Below are positions 23,204 through 32,976 of a DNA stretch of 64,000 nucleotides, piece after piece. Under the pieces are notes generated by a model. The model did not search any database. It worked only from the letters and a program-made list of their open reading frames with translations, and had not been told where the DNA came from. Made by a program: the position numbers and the translations under genes. Position 1 is the first letter of the stretch; each line of letters begins with the position of its first letter. Origin of the DNA: Microvirga terrae (GTDB lineage Bacteria > Pseudomonadota > Alphaproteobacteria > Rhizobiales > Beijerinckiaceae); assembly GCF_013307435.2 (NCBI RefSeq), contig NZ_CP102845.1:3098001-3162000 (forward strand), given 5' to 3'.

Positions 23204-24385
23204 TTACCGCAGCCATCCCTTCAGCCGGGCCACGGTCTCGCGGCAGTCGTTTTCCGATCCGGCGAAGGAGAACCGCAGGTAGTGGGAGCCTTCGATGGGG
23301 TCGAAGTCGAGGCCCGGGGTCGCGGCGACGCCCGCCTCCTCCAGCATGCGCTTGGAGAAGCCGATTGAATCGTTCGTGAAGCGGGCGATGTCCGCGTAGA
23401 TGTAGAAGGCGCCGTCCACCGGGTGCATCTCCGTGATGCCGACCTGGGGCAGTTCCTCGAGCAGGTAGGCGCGGTTGCGGGCATAGCCGGCCTTTACGGC
23501 CTCGAGTTCCTCCGCCGCATCGAAGGCGGCGAGCGCCGCCACCTGGGACAGGTAGGGGGGCGAGATGTAGAGGTTCTGAGCCAGTCGCTCGATGGGGCGC
23601 ACCAGACGGTCGGGCACCACGACCCAGCCGATACGCCAGCCGGTCATGCAATAATACTTCGAGAACGAGTTGATCACCACCGCATCGTCATCGGACGCGA
23701 GCGCGGTCGAGGCGGCCTCGCCATAGGTGAGCCCGTGATAGATCTCGTCCGACACGAACCACAGCCCCAGGCGGCGGCAGGTCTCGCCGAGTTCCGCCAG
23801 CGCCTTGCGGCCGATCATGGTGCCCGAGGGGTTCGCAGGGCTCATGGCCAGAATCCCGTGCAAGGGCTTCTCGGCATGGGCCTTTTCGATCGCTTCGGCG
23901 GTCATGATCCAGCCGTCCGCCTTGGCGAGCGGGATCGTGACCGGCTCGATGCCCAGGGCCTCCAGGATATTGCGATAGGCCGGATAGCCCGGCGCCGTGA
24001 TCGCCACCCGCTGGCCCGTATCGAAGAGGCTCAGGAAGGCCAGCACGAACCCGGCCGAGGAGCCGGTGGTCACCACGACGCGCTCGGGGGCGATGCTCAC
24101 CCCGTAGGCGTCGCGGTAATGCCGGGCGATGCGCTCCCGCAGGGCCGCGATGCCCAGCGCCTCCGTGTAGCCGATCCGGCCGAGATCGAGGGCCGCCTTG
24201 GCCGCTTCCCGGGCCGCGCGGGGCGCGGGCGCCGACGGCTGGCCGACCTCCATGTGGATCACGCTGTCCCCGCGCCGTTCCTTGGCGGCGGCCGCGCTCA
24301 GCACGTCCATGGCCAGGAAGGAGGCGACGCGATCCATGCGGCGCGCGATGAGGGGCGAGTGGAGATCGGCGGATGATTTGGTCAT
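23204..24385 (-). CDS. Class I/II PLP-dependent aminotransferase
   Basis: Fold-type I aminotransferase of 393 residues. Conserved marks are the substrate-phosphate region TTGSSAGF, the AITAPGYPAYRN segment, MSPANPSG, FVSDEIYHGL and the PLP lysine in NSFSKYYCMTGWRIGW, with the C-terminal carboxylate-binding Arg in HYLRFSFA. The amino-acid substrate cannot be read from sequence; aspartate/aromatic/alanine-type enzymes share this layout. The ATG at 24385 (MTKSSADLHSPLI) is preferred to an upstream in-frame start. It converges on rne with the rne terminator between them. Confidence 0.9.
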   Translation of the reverse strand: MTKSSADLHSPLIARRMDRVASFLAMDVLSAAAAKERRGDSVIHMEVGQPSAPAPRAAREAAKAALDLGRIGYTEALGIAALRERIARHYRDAYGVSIAPERVVVTTGSSAGFVLAFLSLFDTGQRVAITAPGYPAYRNILEALGIEPVTIPLAKADGWIMTAEAIEKAHAEKPLHGILAMSPANPSGTMIGRKALAELGETCRRLGLWFVSDEIYHGLTYGEAASTALASDDDAVVINSFSKYYCMTGWRIGWVVVPDRLVRPIERLAQNLYISPPYLSQVAALAAFDAAEELEAVKAGYARNRAYLLEELPQVGITEMHPVDGAFYIYADIARFTNDSIGFSKRMLEEAGVAATPGLDFDPIEGSHYLRFSFAGSENDCRETVARLKGWLR

Positions 24386-24718
24386 GAGAAGGCTCGTATC
24401 CCGTCGGACGGACGGTCTCAAGACGGTTCTTCATCGGGCGTCCTTCGCGGCTGAGGCGTCAGGGGCGAAAGGAATCCCTAGCGCTGCGCCTGGTCGCGGA
24501 TCCCCTTCCCGGCCTGCGGCTGCTGGGGATGACATCCACCACGTCATGGCCAGGCCTGTGCCGGTGATGACGTGAAGGGCATGAGTCTCACAATACGAAC
24601 CCGTGATTTGACGCCACAGGGCCGAAGCCGCTAACTCGCGGTAGAACAACGAGTCTCAACTCCGCCTCGAACCATTGCTACACCCAGAGGCATCGACGAC
24701 TCCCGCAAAGGACCGCAT
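24386..24718. other. Gap with a degenerate REP-like palindrome
   Basis: No gene is seen. Bases ~24538-24575 contain CGTCATGGCCAGGCCTGTGC and then CCGGTGATGACG, a decayed version of the composite REP-like element at 25515 and 45565. Confidence 0.4.
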
Positions 24719-25498
24719 ATGCGCTTTTCGCTTCTCTCCATCGGCCGGACCGCAGCCCTGCTCGGCGCTCTGGCGATCGCTCCCGCCGCGATGGCGCAGA
24801 GCTCGGTCTTCAACGAGCAGCAGAAGCAGGCCATCGGCGAGATCGTGAAGGACTATCTCGTCAAGAACCCGGAGGTCCTGACCGAGGTCATCGCCGAGCT
24901 CGAGAAGCGCCAGGCGGAAGCCCAGCAGGTCGCACAGGCCAGCGCCGTGAAGGAGACCAAGCAGTCGCTCCTGAACGCGTCGCATTCCTATATCGTCGGC
25001 AATCCCTCGGGCGACATCACCCTGGTGGAGTTCTTCGACTACAATTGCGGCTACTGCAAGAAGGCCCTGTCCGACGTCCAGACCCTCATGAAGAGCGACC
25101 CGAATCTGCGCGTCGTCCTGAAGGATTTCCCGGTTCTCGGACCCGATTCCGTCGAGGCGAGCCGGGTTGCGCTGGCGGTCAAGAACCAGCTCCAGGGCCA
25201 GAAGCTGTTCGACTACCACATCAAGGTTCTGGAGAGCCGCGGCCGGGTGAACGGGGAGCGCGCCATGGCGGTCGCCAAGGAGATGGGCGTCGACATGGCC
25301 CGCCTCCAGAAGGACGTCGAGAGCTCCGAGGTCCGCGCCGCGCTCCAGGAGAACATGGCCCTCGGCGACAAGCTGAACCTGACCGGAACCCCGGCCTTCA
25401 TCGTCGGCGAGACGGTCATCCCCGGGGCGGTCGGCATGGAGCCCCTGAAGCAGCTCGTGGACAACGTCCGCCAGTGCGGCAAGGCGAGTTGCGGGTAG
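24719..25498 (+). CDS. Secreted DsbA-family thiol-disulfide oxidoreductase
   Basis: Periplasmic thioredoxin-fold protein of 259 residues with a signal peptide cleaved after AMA (residues 1-26), a helical N-terminal region (FNEQQKQAIGEIVKDYLVKN) of the kind seen in ScsC/BdbD-like proteins, and the active site CGYC at 110-113 in VEFFDYNCGYCKK. The cis-proline loop is GTPAFIVGE. It probably oxidises or isomerises disulfides of exported proteins. The extra N-terminal helix in relatives mediates oligomerisation (family knowledge). It is the first of a run of plus-strand genes leading to accC but is separated from aroQ by a REP-like element. Confidence 0.92.
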   Translation: MRFSLLSIGRTAALLGALAIAPAAMAQSSVFNEQQKQAIGEIVKDYLVKNPEVLTEVIAELEKRQAEAQQVAQASAVKETKQSLLNASHSYIVGNPSGDITLVEFFDYNCGYCKKALSDVQTLMKSDPNLRVVLKDFPVLGPDSVEASRVALAVKNQLQGQKLFDYHIKVLESRGRVNGERAMAVAKEMGVDMARLQKDVESSEVRAALQENMALGDKLNLTGTPAFIVGETVIPGAVGMEPLKQLVDNVRQCGKASCG

Positions 25499-25514
25499 GC
25501 TCGCTCCCGAGGTC

Positions 25515-25600
25515 ATCACCGGGCTCGTCCCGGTGATCTCCATTGCTCGAGGTGGGCGCTTTTCCGGATCGGGATGGCCGGGACGAGCCCGGCCATGACG
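25515..25600. repeat. Composite REP-like element, copy 1
   Basis: Two palindromes separated by a linker: ATCACCGGG..CCCGGTGAT (25515-25537) and ATGGCCGGG..CCCGGCCAT (25574-25596), linker containing GCGCTTTTCCGGATCGGG. A second copy in opposite orientation is at 45565-45655; single or decayed forms lie at 493 and ~24538. Confidence 0.75.
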
Positions 25601-25772
25601 GAGGATGGCTCCTCCCTTGCCGGTCGGTCGGCCCCGAACTGCCCCTCCTCCCTTTGCGGAATGCACGCCTAGCTTGGGAAAGCCTTGGTTTCCCCCTTCC
25701 CCCGTGCCCGCCTTTTGGATAAGAGGGCGTTTCGGCTCCGCCTCGCGGGGCACCAGGAACGCTCCTTTCGCG

Positions 25773-26240
25773 ATGACCACCGTCTTCGTCCTCAACGGAC
25801 CCAATCTCAATCTGCTCGGCCGCCGAGAGCCCCAAGTCTATGGCAGCACGACGCTGCAGGACATCGAGAAGCTCGTGCGCGAGAAGGCGGAGGCTCTGGG
25901 GACGTCGGTCACGTTCCGCCAGTCGAACCACGAGGGACATCTGGTCGACTGGATCCAGGAAGCGGGCGCTCAGGGAGCCGGCATCGTCATCAATGCTGGC
26001 GCCTACACCCACACCTCGATCGCGCTCCGCGACGCCATCTCGGGCAGCGGGGCTCCGACGGTCGAGATCCACATTTCGAATGTTCATGCTCGCGAAGGCT
26101 TTCGCCATCGCTCGCTCATTGCGCCCGTCTCCGTCGGGGTGATCTGCGGTTTCGGGCCCCAGAGCTACGTGCTCGGCCTGGAGGCGGTCCACCAGGTGAT
26201 GGCCGAGCGGGCCCGTCAGGCGAAGTCTTCCCAGCATTAG
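25773..26240 (+). CDS. aroQ: Type II 3-dehydroquinate dehydratase
   Basis: Third step of the shikimate pathway: dehydrates 3-dehydroquinate. It has 155 residues, the usual type II size, beginning [19 protein letters not shown]. The catalytic tyrosine is Y23 in QVYGSTTL. The substrate-binding segments [15 protein letters not shown] and [17 protein letters not shown] (catalytic His) are intact, as is ICGFGPQSY. It lies 26 bp upstream of accB, and probably forms one transcript with accB and accC, as in many Rhizobiales. Confidence 0.97.
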   Translation: MTTVFVLNGPNLNLLGRREPQVYGSTTLQDIEKLVREKAEALGTSVTFRQSNHEGHLVDWIQEAGAQGAGIVINAGAYTHTSIALRDAISGSGAPTVEIHISNVHAREGFRHRSLIAPVSVGVICGFGPQSYVLGLEAVHQVMAERARQAKSSQH

Positions 26241-26266
26241 TTCCTCAGGAAGTAGAGGTAAGCCCC

Positions 26267-26743
26267 ATGGCCAAGGAAAACCCTTTCGATCCCGATCTCG
26301 TCCGTGAATTGGCGAACCTGATCGCCGATACGGATCTCAGCGAGATCGAAGTGGAGAAGGGCGACCTTCGCATCCGCGTGGCCCGTACGGTAACGGCCGC
26401 GGTGTCCGTCCCGGTCGCGGCGCCCGCCGCGCTCGCCCCCGCTCCGGTCGTCGCGCCGCCGCCGGCGGCGGCCTCGGCGGACGCTGCCGCCAAGCCGGGC
26501 GCCCCCCATCCGGGCGCCGTGCTCTCGCCCATGGTGGGCACCGCCTACCGCAAGCCGTCTCCGGACGCGAAGGCCTTCGTCGAGGTCGGATCCAAGGTCC
26601 AGGCCGGCGAGAAGGTGCTGCTTGTCGAAGCGATGAAGACCTTCAACGAGATCGTGGCGCCCCGCTCCGGCACCGTGACGGCCATCTTTGTCGAAGACGG
26701 AACTCCTGTTGAATACGGTGAACCCCTCCTCGTCATCGAGTAA
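26267..26743 (+). CDS. accB: Biotin carboxyl carrier protein of acetyl-CoA carboxylase
   Basis: BCCP carries CO2 on biotin from biotin carboxylase to carboxyltransferase in the first step of fatty-acid synthesis. It has 158 residues: an N-terminal region ([19 protein letters not shown]), a Pro/Ala-rich flexible linker at about residues 45-80, and a biotinyl domain with the biotinylated lysine K124 in [10 protein letters not shown]. Directly between aroQ and accC. Confidence 0.97.
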   Translation: MAKENPFDPDLVRELANLIADTDLSEIEVEKGDLRIRVARTVTAAVSVPVAAPAALAPAPVVAPPPAAASADAAAKPGAPHPGAVLSPMVGTAYRKPSPDAKAFVEVGSKVQAGEKVLLVEAMKTFNEIVAPRSGTVTAIFVEDGTPVEYGEPLLVIE

Positions 26744-26751
26744 GGCGCGAC

Positions 26752-28110
26752 ATGTTCGATAAGATCCTCATTGCCAATCGCGGCGAGATCGCCCTGCGCA
26801 TCCTGCGCGCGGCGAAGGAGCTCGGAATCGCCACCGTGGCGGTGCACTCCACCGCCGACGCGGACGCCATGCATGTCCGCCTCGCCGACGAAAGCGTCTG
26901 CATTGGGCCGCCGGCCGCCCGCGACAGCTATCTCAACATCCCGGCCCTGATCGCCGCCTGCGAGATCACCGGCGCCGACGCCATCCATCCGGGCTACGGC
27001 TTCCTGTCCGAGAATGCCCGGTTTGCGGAGGTGCTGGAGCACCACCGCATCGCGTTCATCGGTCCCAAGGCGGAGCACATCCGCATCATGGGCGACAAGA
27101 TCGAGGCTAAGCGCACCGCCAAGCGTCTCGGAATCCCGTGCGTGCCCGGCTCCGAGGGCGGCATCAACGACGAGGACGAGGCCAAGAAGGTCGCCAAGGA
27201 CATCGGATACCCGGTCATCATCAAGGCGGCGGCCGGCGGCGGCGGCCGCGGCATGAAGGTGGCGCGCAACGAGGCCGACCTCGTCCATGCCTTCCAGACC
27301 GCCCGGACGGAGGCCAAGGCGGCCTTCGGCGACGACGCGGTCTATATCGAGAAGTACCTCGAGAAGCCGCGCCACATCGAGATTCAGGTTCTGGGCGACG
27401 GGCGGGGCAACGCCATCCATCTGGGCGAGCGCGACTGCTCCCTGCAGCGCCGCCACCAGAAGGTCTGGGAGGAAGGCCCCTCGCCGGCGCTGAACGTCGA
27501 GATGCGCGAGCGCATCGGCGGCGTTGTGGCCAAGGCCATGCAGGACCTGCAGTATGCGGGCGCCGGCACGATCGAGTTCCTCTACGAGGACGGGGAGTTC
27601 TACTTCATCGAGATGAACACCCGCATCCAGGTGGAGCACCCGGTCACGGAGATGATCACGGGGATCGATCTGGTCAACGAGCAGATCCGGGTCGCGGCCG
27701 GGCATCCGCTCTCCGTGACGCAGGCGGACATCCACATCGAGGGCCATGCCATCGAATGCCGGGTGAACGCCGAGCATCCCTCGACCTTCCGCCCCTCGCC
27801 CGGCACGATCAGCTACTTCCATCCGCCGGGCGGTCTGGGCGTCCGGGTCGACTCGGCCGCCTACCAGGGCTACCGCATCCCGCCGCACTACGATTCCCTC
27901 GTGGGCAAGCTCATCGTCCATGGCCGCACCCGCAACGAGTGCCTCATGCGTCTGCGGCGTGCCCTCGACGAGTTCGTGGTCGACGGAATCGACACCACCC
28001 TGCCGCTGTTCCGGACTCTCGTGCGCAACCCGGAAATCCAGAACGGCCAGTACGATATCCACTGGCTGGAGAACTTCCTGAAGACGGGTGGCCTGAGCGA
28101 AACCGAGTAG
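26752..28110 (+). CDS. accC: Biotin carboxylase subunit of acetyl-CoA carboxylase
   Basis: ATP-dependent carboxylation of the biotin on BCCP. It has 452 residues, the standard length. It starts [17 protein letters not shown], with the ATP-grasp glycine loop in [16 protein letters not shown], the active-site [19 protein letters not shown] and the C-terminal domain with [16 protein letters not shown]. It begins 8 bp after the accB stop and ends before a hairpin. Confidence 0.98.
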   Translation: MFDKILIANRGEIALRILRAAKELGIATVAVHSTADADAMHVRLADESVCIGPPAARDSYLNIPALIAACEITGADAIHPGYGFLSENARFAEVLEHHRIAFIGPKAEHIRIMGDKIEAKRTAKRLGIPCVPGSEGGINDEDEAKKVAKDIGYPVIIKAAAGGGGRGMKVARNEADLVHAFQTARTEAKAAFGDDAVYIEKYLEKPRHIEIQVLGDGRGNAIHLGERDCSLQRRHQKVWEEGPSPALNVEMRERIGGVVAKAMQDLQYAGAGTIEFLYEDGEFYFIEMNTRIQVEHPVTEMITGIDLVNEQIRVAAGHPLSVTQADIHIEGHAIECRVNAEHPSTFRPSPGTISYFHPPGGLGVRVDSAAYQGYRIPPHYDSLVGKLIVHGRTRNECLMRLRRALDEFVVDGIDTTLPLFRTLVRNPEIQNGQYDIHWLENFLKTGGLSETE

Positions 28111-28130
28111 AATTATAATAACATAGCAAA

Positions 28131-28161
28131 CCTCTTGTTCTGATGTCATCGGAACAGGAGG
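28131..28161 (+). terminator. Possible terminator hairpin after accC
   Basis: 10-bp stem CCTCTTGTTC / GAACAGGAGG (one G-U pair), 11-base loop, 20 bp after the accC stop. No proper T-run follows. Confidence 0.4.
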
Positions 28162-28195
28162 CCCGCCCTTTGTCGAAGCGAGGCCATGGACGACC

Positions 28196-28799
28196 ATGCC
28201 TCGCTTTCTTCATGTCGGCTGCGGTCGCAAGCGCAAGCATCAGACGGTCAGGGCTCTGGCCGATTCCGCGTGGGACGAGGTGACGCTCGACATCGACGAG
28301 AGCGTTCGGCCGGACATCGTCGACAAGCTGCCGCAGCTGTCCCAGGTCGCGTCCGACAGTTTCGACGCCGTCTATTCGGCGCACAACATCGAGCACCTTT
28401 ACCCGCACGACGTTCCGGTTGCCCCGGGAGGCGATGCGACGCGTCCTCAGGCAGGACGGTTTCGTGATCCTGACCTGTCCCGATCTTCAGGCGATCGGCG
28501 AGAGATTGTCCGCGGGCGATCTGGACACAGCGCTCTATACGAGCCGGAGCGGCCCGGTCTCGCGTCTCGACATGCTGTACGGCTTCAGGCCGTCGATGAA
28601 GCAGGGGAACCTCTCCATGGCTCATCACACGGATTTCACGCTGAAATCCCTCGCGGAAGCCTGCACCCGGACCGGGTTCGCGAAGTTTCTGGGACTTCGC
28701 CGTCCCAGGCGATACGATCTGTGGGGCCTCGCCACGAAGGCCCGGATACCGGACGAGGCCATTCGGGAGCTTGGCAAAATTGACCTGAGGCCGATCTGA
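28196..28799 (+). pseudogene. SAM-dependent methyltransferase, frameshifted
   Basis: The reading frame from 28196 begins MPRFLHVGCGRKRKHQT, a motif-I-like SAM-binding sequence, and reaches HNIEHLYPHDVPVA. The continuation, REAMRRVLRQDGFVILTCPD and then a normal-looking C-terminal half ending ELGKIDLRPI, is in the next frame. Removing one C from the CCCC run at 28422-28425 would restore a single ~200-residue class I methyltransferase. So this is either a 1-bp insertion pseudogene or a homopolymer sequencing error. It sits between accC and aat; the substrate is unknown. Confidence 0.75.
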
Positions 28800-28860
28800 C
28801 TTCGCGTTTCGGCCATCCTATTTTATGAAAGATAGCTCGAACGATCGGATATGTGCGTGA

Positions 28861-29535
28861 ATGACCCGGTCTCCCGACCACGCGATTGAGATTACCCCCG
28901 ATATCCTGCTGAAGGCCTATGCGGCCGGCATCTTTCCCATGGCGGAAGATGCCGACGATCCTTCGCTGTTCTGGGTCGAGCCGCGCGAGCGGGGCATCAT
29001 CCCGCTCGACCATTTCCATGTCTCGAAGCGCTTGGCCCGCACGGTCCGCTCAGACCTCTTCGAGGTTCGCGTCGACCGGAATTTCGACGGCGTGGTGGCC
29101 GGCTGCGCGGCGCCCGGCGTGGACCGGGAGAAGACCTGGATCAGCCGGCGCATCCGCGAACTCTACGGCGAACTCTTCGATGCCGGCTATTGCCACACGG
29201 TGGAGGTCTACCAGGATGGACGTCTCGTGGGCGGTCTCTACGGGGTGCGCCTCAACGGCGCCTTCTTCGGCGAGAGCATGTTCCACACGGAGCGGGATGC
29301 CTCGAAGGTCGCCCTCGTGCATCTGGTCGCCCGCCTGCGCCGCGGCGGATTCTCGCTCCTGGACACCCAGTTCGTCACCTCGCATCTGGCGCAGTTCGGC
29401 GCCATCGAGGTCCCCCGGCGCACCTACAAGCAGATGCTGCGCAACGCCATGGACCATGGCGCCGACTGGACCGCCTGGCCCGTGGACAGGGCCGTCAGCG
29501 GCGAGGAGGTCCTTGCCGCCCTTCAGGCCGGATGA
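28861..29535 (+). CDS. aat: Leucyl/phenylalanyl-tRNA-protein transferase
   Basis: Transfers Leu or Phe from tRNA to N-terminal Lys/Arg of proteins, marking them for ClpS/ClpAP degradation (N-degron pathway). It has 224 residues. Family signatures are [34 protein letters not shown], the central [18 protein letters not shown] and [15 protein letters not shown]. The gene starts at the ATG at 28861 after the methyltransferase pseudogene. Confidence 0.97.
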   Translation: MTRSPDHAIEITPDILLKAYAAGIFPMAEDADDPSLFWVEPRERGIIPLDHFHVSKRLARTVRSDLFEVRVDRNFDGVVAGCAAPGVDREKTWISRRIRELYGELFDAGYCHTVEVYQDGRLVGGLYGVRLNGAFFGESMFHTERDASKVALVHLVARLRRGGFSLLDTQFVTSHLAQFGAIEVPRRTYKQMLRNAMDHGADWTAWPVDRAVSGEEVLAALQAG

Positions 29536-29538
29536 GTT

Positions 29539-30147
29539 CTACCGGTCCGTGTTGATGATCGGTGCCGCGGGCGCCTGGCGCCGGGCCGGCTGCCGCGGTT
29601 CGGGCTGGCGCAGGGGGGCCGTCTGGACGGCCGGCGGGCGCGGCGCCGTCGCGCCGGTCGGCGCGATGATGTCGCCCGGGCGGCCGGTCTCGGCCGGGGC
29701 CCTGGTCGCATCCTGGATCGGCGGCGGTTCCTCGGGCGTTTCCTTGGGCTCGGCGATGATCTCCGTGCCGCCTTTGCAGTCGACCAGCCAGATGTCGTAG
29801 ACCGGATGCTCCAGACCGTGCAGGCCCGGGCTCGCGGCGAAGAGCCAGCCGGAGAAGACCCGCTTGGTCTTGCCGTCGGTGCCGGGCTCGTCCACCTCGA
29901 TGAAGGACGTGGTGTTCGGCGCTTCCGTCGGCGGCTTGGTGAAACAGACCCGCGGCGTCATCTGCAGGGCGCCGAACTGGACGGTCTCGTCGATCCCGAC
30001 CTCGAACGACACGATGCGTCCCGTGATCTTGTCGAGACCCGAGAAGACCGCCGTGGGGTTCTTGATCCGGTCCGCATGGGCCGCGCCGAGGCCGCCGATT
30101 AGCGATGCGAGCACGAAAGCCGCCCGCGTCCATCCGATTGTCATCAT
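29539..30147 (-). CDS. DUF2155 family secreted protein
   Basis: A 202-residue exported protein of unknown function with a signal peptide (TRAAFVLASLIGGLGAAHA). The conserved DUF2155 core includes ITGRIVSFEVGIDETVQFG, LQMTPRVCFTKPPTEAPNTT and VFSGWLFAASPGLHGLEHP, ending at YDIWLVDCKGG. The C-terminal ~60 residues are Pro/Ala-rich and low complexity. Two adjacent ATG codons (30147 and 30144) are possible starts; an in-frame upstream start is not family-like. Convergent with aat, with the stops 3 bp apart. This gene commonly follows aat/accC in alphaproteobacteria. Confidence 0.88.
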   Translation of the reverse strand: MMTIGWTRAAFVLASLIGGLGAAHADRIKNPTAVFSGLDKITGRIVSFEVGIDETVQFGALQMTPRVCFTKPPTEAPNTTSFIEVDEPGTDGKTKRVFSGWLFAASPGLHGLEHPVYDIWLVDCKGGTEIIAEPKETPEEPPPIQDATRAPAETGRPGDIIAPTGATAPRPPAVQTAPLRQPEPRQPARRQAPAAPIINTDR

Positions 30148-30366
30148 CTGATCCAAGCCAAGTCCGATCTGGCGGTTTCCGGCCGCGCCCCTGTTCCGGG
30201 CAACGCGATAACACGCGAAGCATGATGGAAAAAGGGCAAGCCGGGAAAGAAGCCCCAAGGATCCACGCGAGCCGGGGAATCGCCCTCACGACAACGTCAA
30301 CGAAAATTCTGAACCGTCGGGTATTCCGCCGGTTAACCGGGCTTGACCCTTGATGGAAGGCTGGAC

Positions 30367-31374
30367 ATGGACGAGAGCAACGGCAATGCGATTTCGCGAC
30401 GCGGCGTGATGGGGGGAGCAGCGGCGGGTCTCGCCGCAGCGGCGACCGGCCCGGCAGCCGCGCAGACCGCGGGATCCACCTCCGGCGGCACGGCCGCCAA
30501 GGATGATCCGACCACGAAATACCCGAAGCCGCCGTTCCGCTCTCAGTCCCAGCCCTGGCCGGGCCTTGCCGGCAAGATGGACCCGCGGCCGGATCACGGC
30601 GAGACGAGCTATAAGGGATCCGGGCGGCTCCAGGGCCGCAAGGCCCTGATCACCGGGGGCGACTCGGGGATGGGACGGGCCGCCGCCATCGCGTATGCCC
30701 GGGAGGGCGCCGACGTGGCCATCAGCTACCATCCGGACGAAGAGCCGGATGCCCGCGAGGTGATCGATCTGATCAGGAAGGAGGGTCGCATCGCCGTGGC
30801 GCTTCCAGGCGACATCCGCGACGAGGCTCTCTGCAGCCGCATCGTGGCGGATGCCGTGCGGGCGCTCGGCGGGCTCGACATCCTCGTCAACAATGCCTCC
30901 CGCCAGCAGCAGCGGCAATCGCTCCTCGACATCACGTCGGACGACTTCGACGCGACGATCAAGACCAACATCTACGCCATGTTCTGGCTCACGAAGGCCG
31001 CCCTGCCGCACCTGACCCCGGGATCGGCGATCATCCAGACCACCTCCGAGCAGGCCTATGATCCGTCGGCCAATCTCGTCGACTACGCCATGACCAAGGC
31101 GGCCATGATGAACTTCACAAAGTCTCTGGCCAAGCAGCTCGGCCCGAAAGGCATCCGGGTCAACGGGGTCGCACCCGGGCCGATCTGGACGCCGCTCCAG
31201 GTCAGCGGCGGCGCGACCCAGGAGAAGCTGCAGCAATTCGGCGGCGATACCCCCCTCGGCCGCCCCGGCCAGCCCGTCGAACTGGCCTCGATCTACGTCC
31301 AGCTCGCGGCTGCAGATGCGAGCTATGCGACCGGACAGGTCTACGGAGCCGCCGGAGGCAGCGGCCAGCCATAG
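30367..31374 (+). CDS. SDR-family oxidoreductase with a Tat-type signal
   Basis: Short-chain dehydrogenase/reductase of 335 residues. The NAD(P) site is TGGDSGMGRAAA and the catalytic Tyr/Lys pair is in VDYAMTKAAM, with NNAS and the serine in IIQTTSEQ. The layout resembles YghA/GS39-type SDRs (long N-terminus, PFRSQSQPWPGLAGKMDPRPDHG). Unusually, the first 35 residues look like a twin-arginine signal: SRRGVMGGAAAGLAAAATG then AAAQTA. Export of a folded, cofactor-loaded enzyme would be consistent (inference). The ATG at 30367 follows GGAAGG; a TTG at 30343 is in frame but less likely. Confidence 0.87.
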   Translation: MDESNGNAISRRGVMGGAAAGLAAAATGPAAAQTAGSTSGGTAAKDDPTTKYPKPPFRSQSQPWPGLAGKMDPRPDHGETSYKGSGRLQGRKALITGGDSGMGRAAAIAYAREGADVAISYHPDEEPDAREVIDLIRKEGRIAVALPGDIRDEALCSRIVADAVRALGGLDILVNNASRQQQRQSLLDITSDDFDATIKTNIYAMFWLTKAALPHLTPGSAIIQTTSEQAYDPSANLVDYAMTKAAMMNFTKSLAKQLGPKGIRVNGVAPGPIWTPLQVSGGATQEKLQQFGGDTPLGRPGQPVELASIYVQLAAADASYATGQVYGAAGGSGQP

Positions 31375-31436
31375 ATCCTCGCCTCTCGCGGCGTCCCGGT
31401 GCTGCGTGGCCCGGGTCGCCGGTCGTCAATGCGGAA

Positions 31437-32429
31437 TCAGACGGATTTTGCCGTCTCCGGCGCGGCAGGCGCCTTCGCGCTGCTCGCGAAGCGACGGGCC
31501 AGAACCGCGCAGGCCATGAGCTGGATCTGGTGGAAGATCATGAGCGGAAGCACGATCGAGCCGACGTCCTGACCGGCGAAGATCACGTTCGCCATCGGGG
31601 CACCCGAGGCCAGGCTCTTCTTGGAGCCGCAGAACGTGATGGTGATCCGATCCGCCCGGTTGAAGCCGAACCAGCCGCTCACATAGAACGTGAAGCACAG
31701 CACGACGACGAGCAGCACGATGTCGATCACCACGACGGCGACGAGATCCTGGGCCGAGAGCTTGTGCCAGAGCCCCTCGATGACCGCCTCGCTGAAGGCC
31801 CCGTAGACGACCATCAGGATCGAGCCCCGGTCGACGACCTGCGTCAGCGTCTTGTGCCGGCCGAGCCACCGGCCGAGATAGGGCTGAAGCACCTGACCGA
31901 GGATGAACGGGGCGAGCAGCTGCAGCAGGATGCCTTCGAGCGCCCCGAGGGAGAATCCCCCGCTCCCCTGGGTGTGGAACAGAAGCCCCACGAGCAGCGG
32001 GGTCAGGAACATGCCCAGGATGTTCGATGCGGAGGCCGAGCAGATCGCCGCCGGCACGTTGCCCTCGGCGATCGACGTGAAGGCGATCGACGACTGCACG
32101 GTCGACGGGAGCACGCACAGGAACAGGATGCCCGTCGCCAGGGCGGGCGTCATCAGGTTCGGCACGGCCAGGACGATGAGGCCGAGAATCGGGAAGACCA
32201 CGAAGGTGGTGACCAGCACGAACAGATGCAGCCGCCAATGGATCATGCCGGCGATCACCACGTCGCGCGACAGCCGGGCGCCATGCAGGAAGAACAGCAG
32301 GGCGATCGCGAGATTGGTCGCGACGGAGAACACCTCGCCCGGCGCGCCGCCGATCGGAAGGATCGACGCGACCACGACCATGCCGAAGATGGCGATCGTG
32401 TACCATTCCCGTGAGATGAGAGAAGCCAT
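31437..32429 (-). CDS. Bile acid:sodium symporter-family transporter (YfeH-like)
   Basis: Integral membrane protein of 330 residues with about ten hydrophobic segments, for example NLAIALLFFLHGARLSRDVV and FVVFPILGLIVLAV. The signature stretch LPSTVQSSIAFTSIAEGNVP AA (split here by a space) and the C-terminal FCGSKKSLASGAPMANVIF identify the SBF/YfeH subgroup of the BASS superfamily. The substrate is unknown. The ATG at 32429 has AAGG nine bases upstream; a GTG at 32441 is the other in-frame choice. Confidence 0.9.
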   Translation of the reverse strand: MASLISREWYTIAIFGMVVVASILPIGGAPGEVFSVATNLAIALLFFLHGARLSRDVVIAGMIHWRLHLFVLVTTFVVFPILGLIVLAVPNLMTPALATGILFLCVLPSTVQSSIAFTSIAEGNVPAAICSASASNILGMFLTPLLVGLLFHTQGSGGFSLGALEGILLQLLAPFILGQVLQPYLGRWLGRHKTLTQVVDRGSILMVVYGAFSEAVIEGLWHKLSAQDLVAVVVIDIVLLVVVLCFTFYVSGWFGFNRADRITITFCGSKKSLASGAPMANVIFAGQDVGSIVLPLMIFHQIQLMACAVLARRFASSAKAPAAPETAKSV

Positions 32430-32544
32430 GGATACCTTCACAATGGTTGGCGTCTCGGACGACGCGTGACCGGACCTGGATCTAACGCTCCAGGGCGCCG
32501 TTCTCCTTCGACGGCCTGGCCGGAGAAAACGCCCTGAAACGCGA

Positions 32545-32565
32545 ACGCCCGCCAGGGGCGGGCGT
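32545..32565. terminator. Hairpin after the DUF1127 gene
   Basis: 9-bp stem ACGCCCGCC / GGCGGGCGT with 3-base loop, 28 bp past the DUF1127 stop. It lacks a T-run. Confidence 0.4.
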
Positions 32566-32592
32566 GACCTTCAGGATCCGGCGCCGTGCGGC

Positions 32593-32748
32593 TTACGCGA
32601 AGGCCGCCGCGCGGGCGATCCGGGAAATGTCGTAGCGGGCGATGCCGAGATCCGACAGGTCCCGGTCGGAAAGCTGCGACAGCTCGCGGACGGTCTTGCG
32701 ATACGAATGATAGCTGCGAATTTTCGAAAGAATGTAGGAAACGAACAT
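32593..32748 (-). CDS. DUF1127 small protein
   Basis: A 51-residue basic protein with the DUF1127 pattern: RKTVRELSQLSDRDLSDLGI followed by ARYDISRIARAAAFA. In alphaproteobacteria such proteins bind RNA or affect phosphate and carbon metabolism (family knowledge). The ATG at 32748 (MFVSYILSKIRSYHSY) begins the part that looks like protein; the longer upstream frame to 32862 does not resemble the family. Confidence 0.88.
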   Translation of the reverse strand: MFVSYILSKIRSYHSYRKTVRELSQLSDRDLSDLGIARYDISRIARAAAFA

Positions 32749-32976
32749 CTGAGCCCCCAGCAGTGGACCGACCGTCGCGGCCGGTTGTCTTTGCTCTTGT
32801 AGCGATGCGCATATAAGGGCGCCGGCCGGCCCTGAGGAGCCACAAGAACTGCTATCCGTCATGCCTCAGCAGCATATCGGCGCGTCGATTCCGCCCCTCC
32901 CCTGCATCCGATGGGCTTTGCTCCGGGAACGGTTCGGTTAAGCTTGAACCGCCACATTCATCGGGACCGCAGGCCT

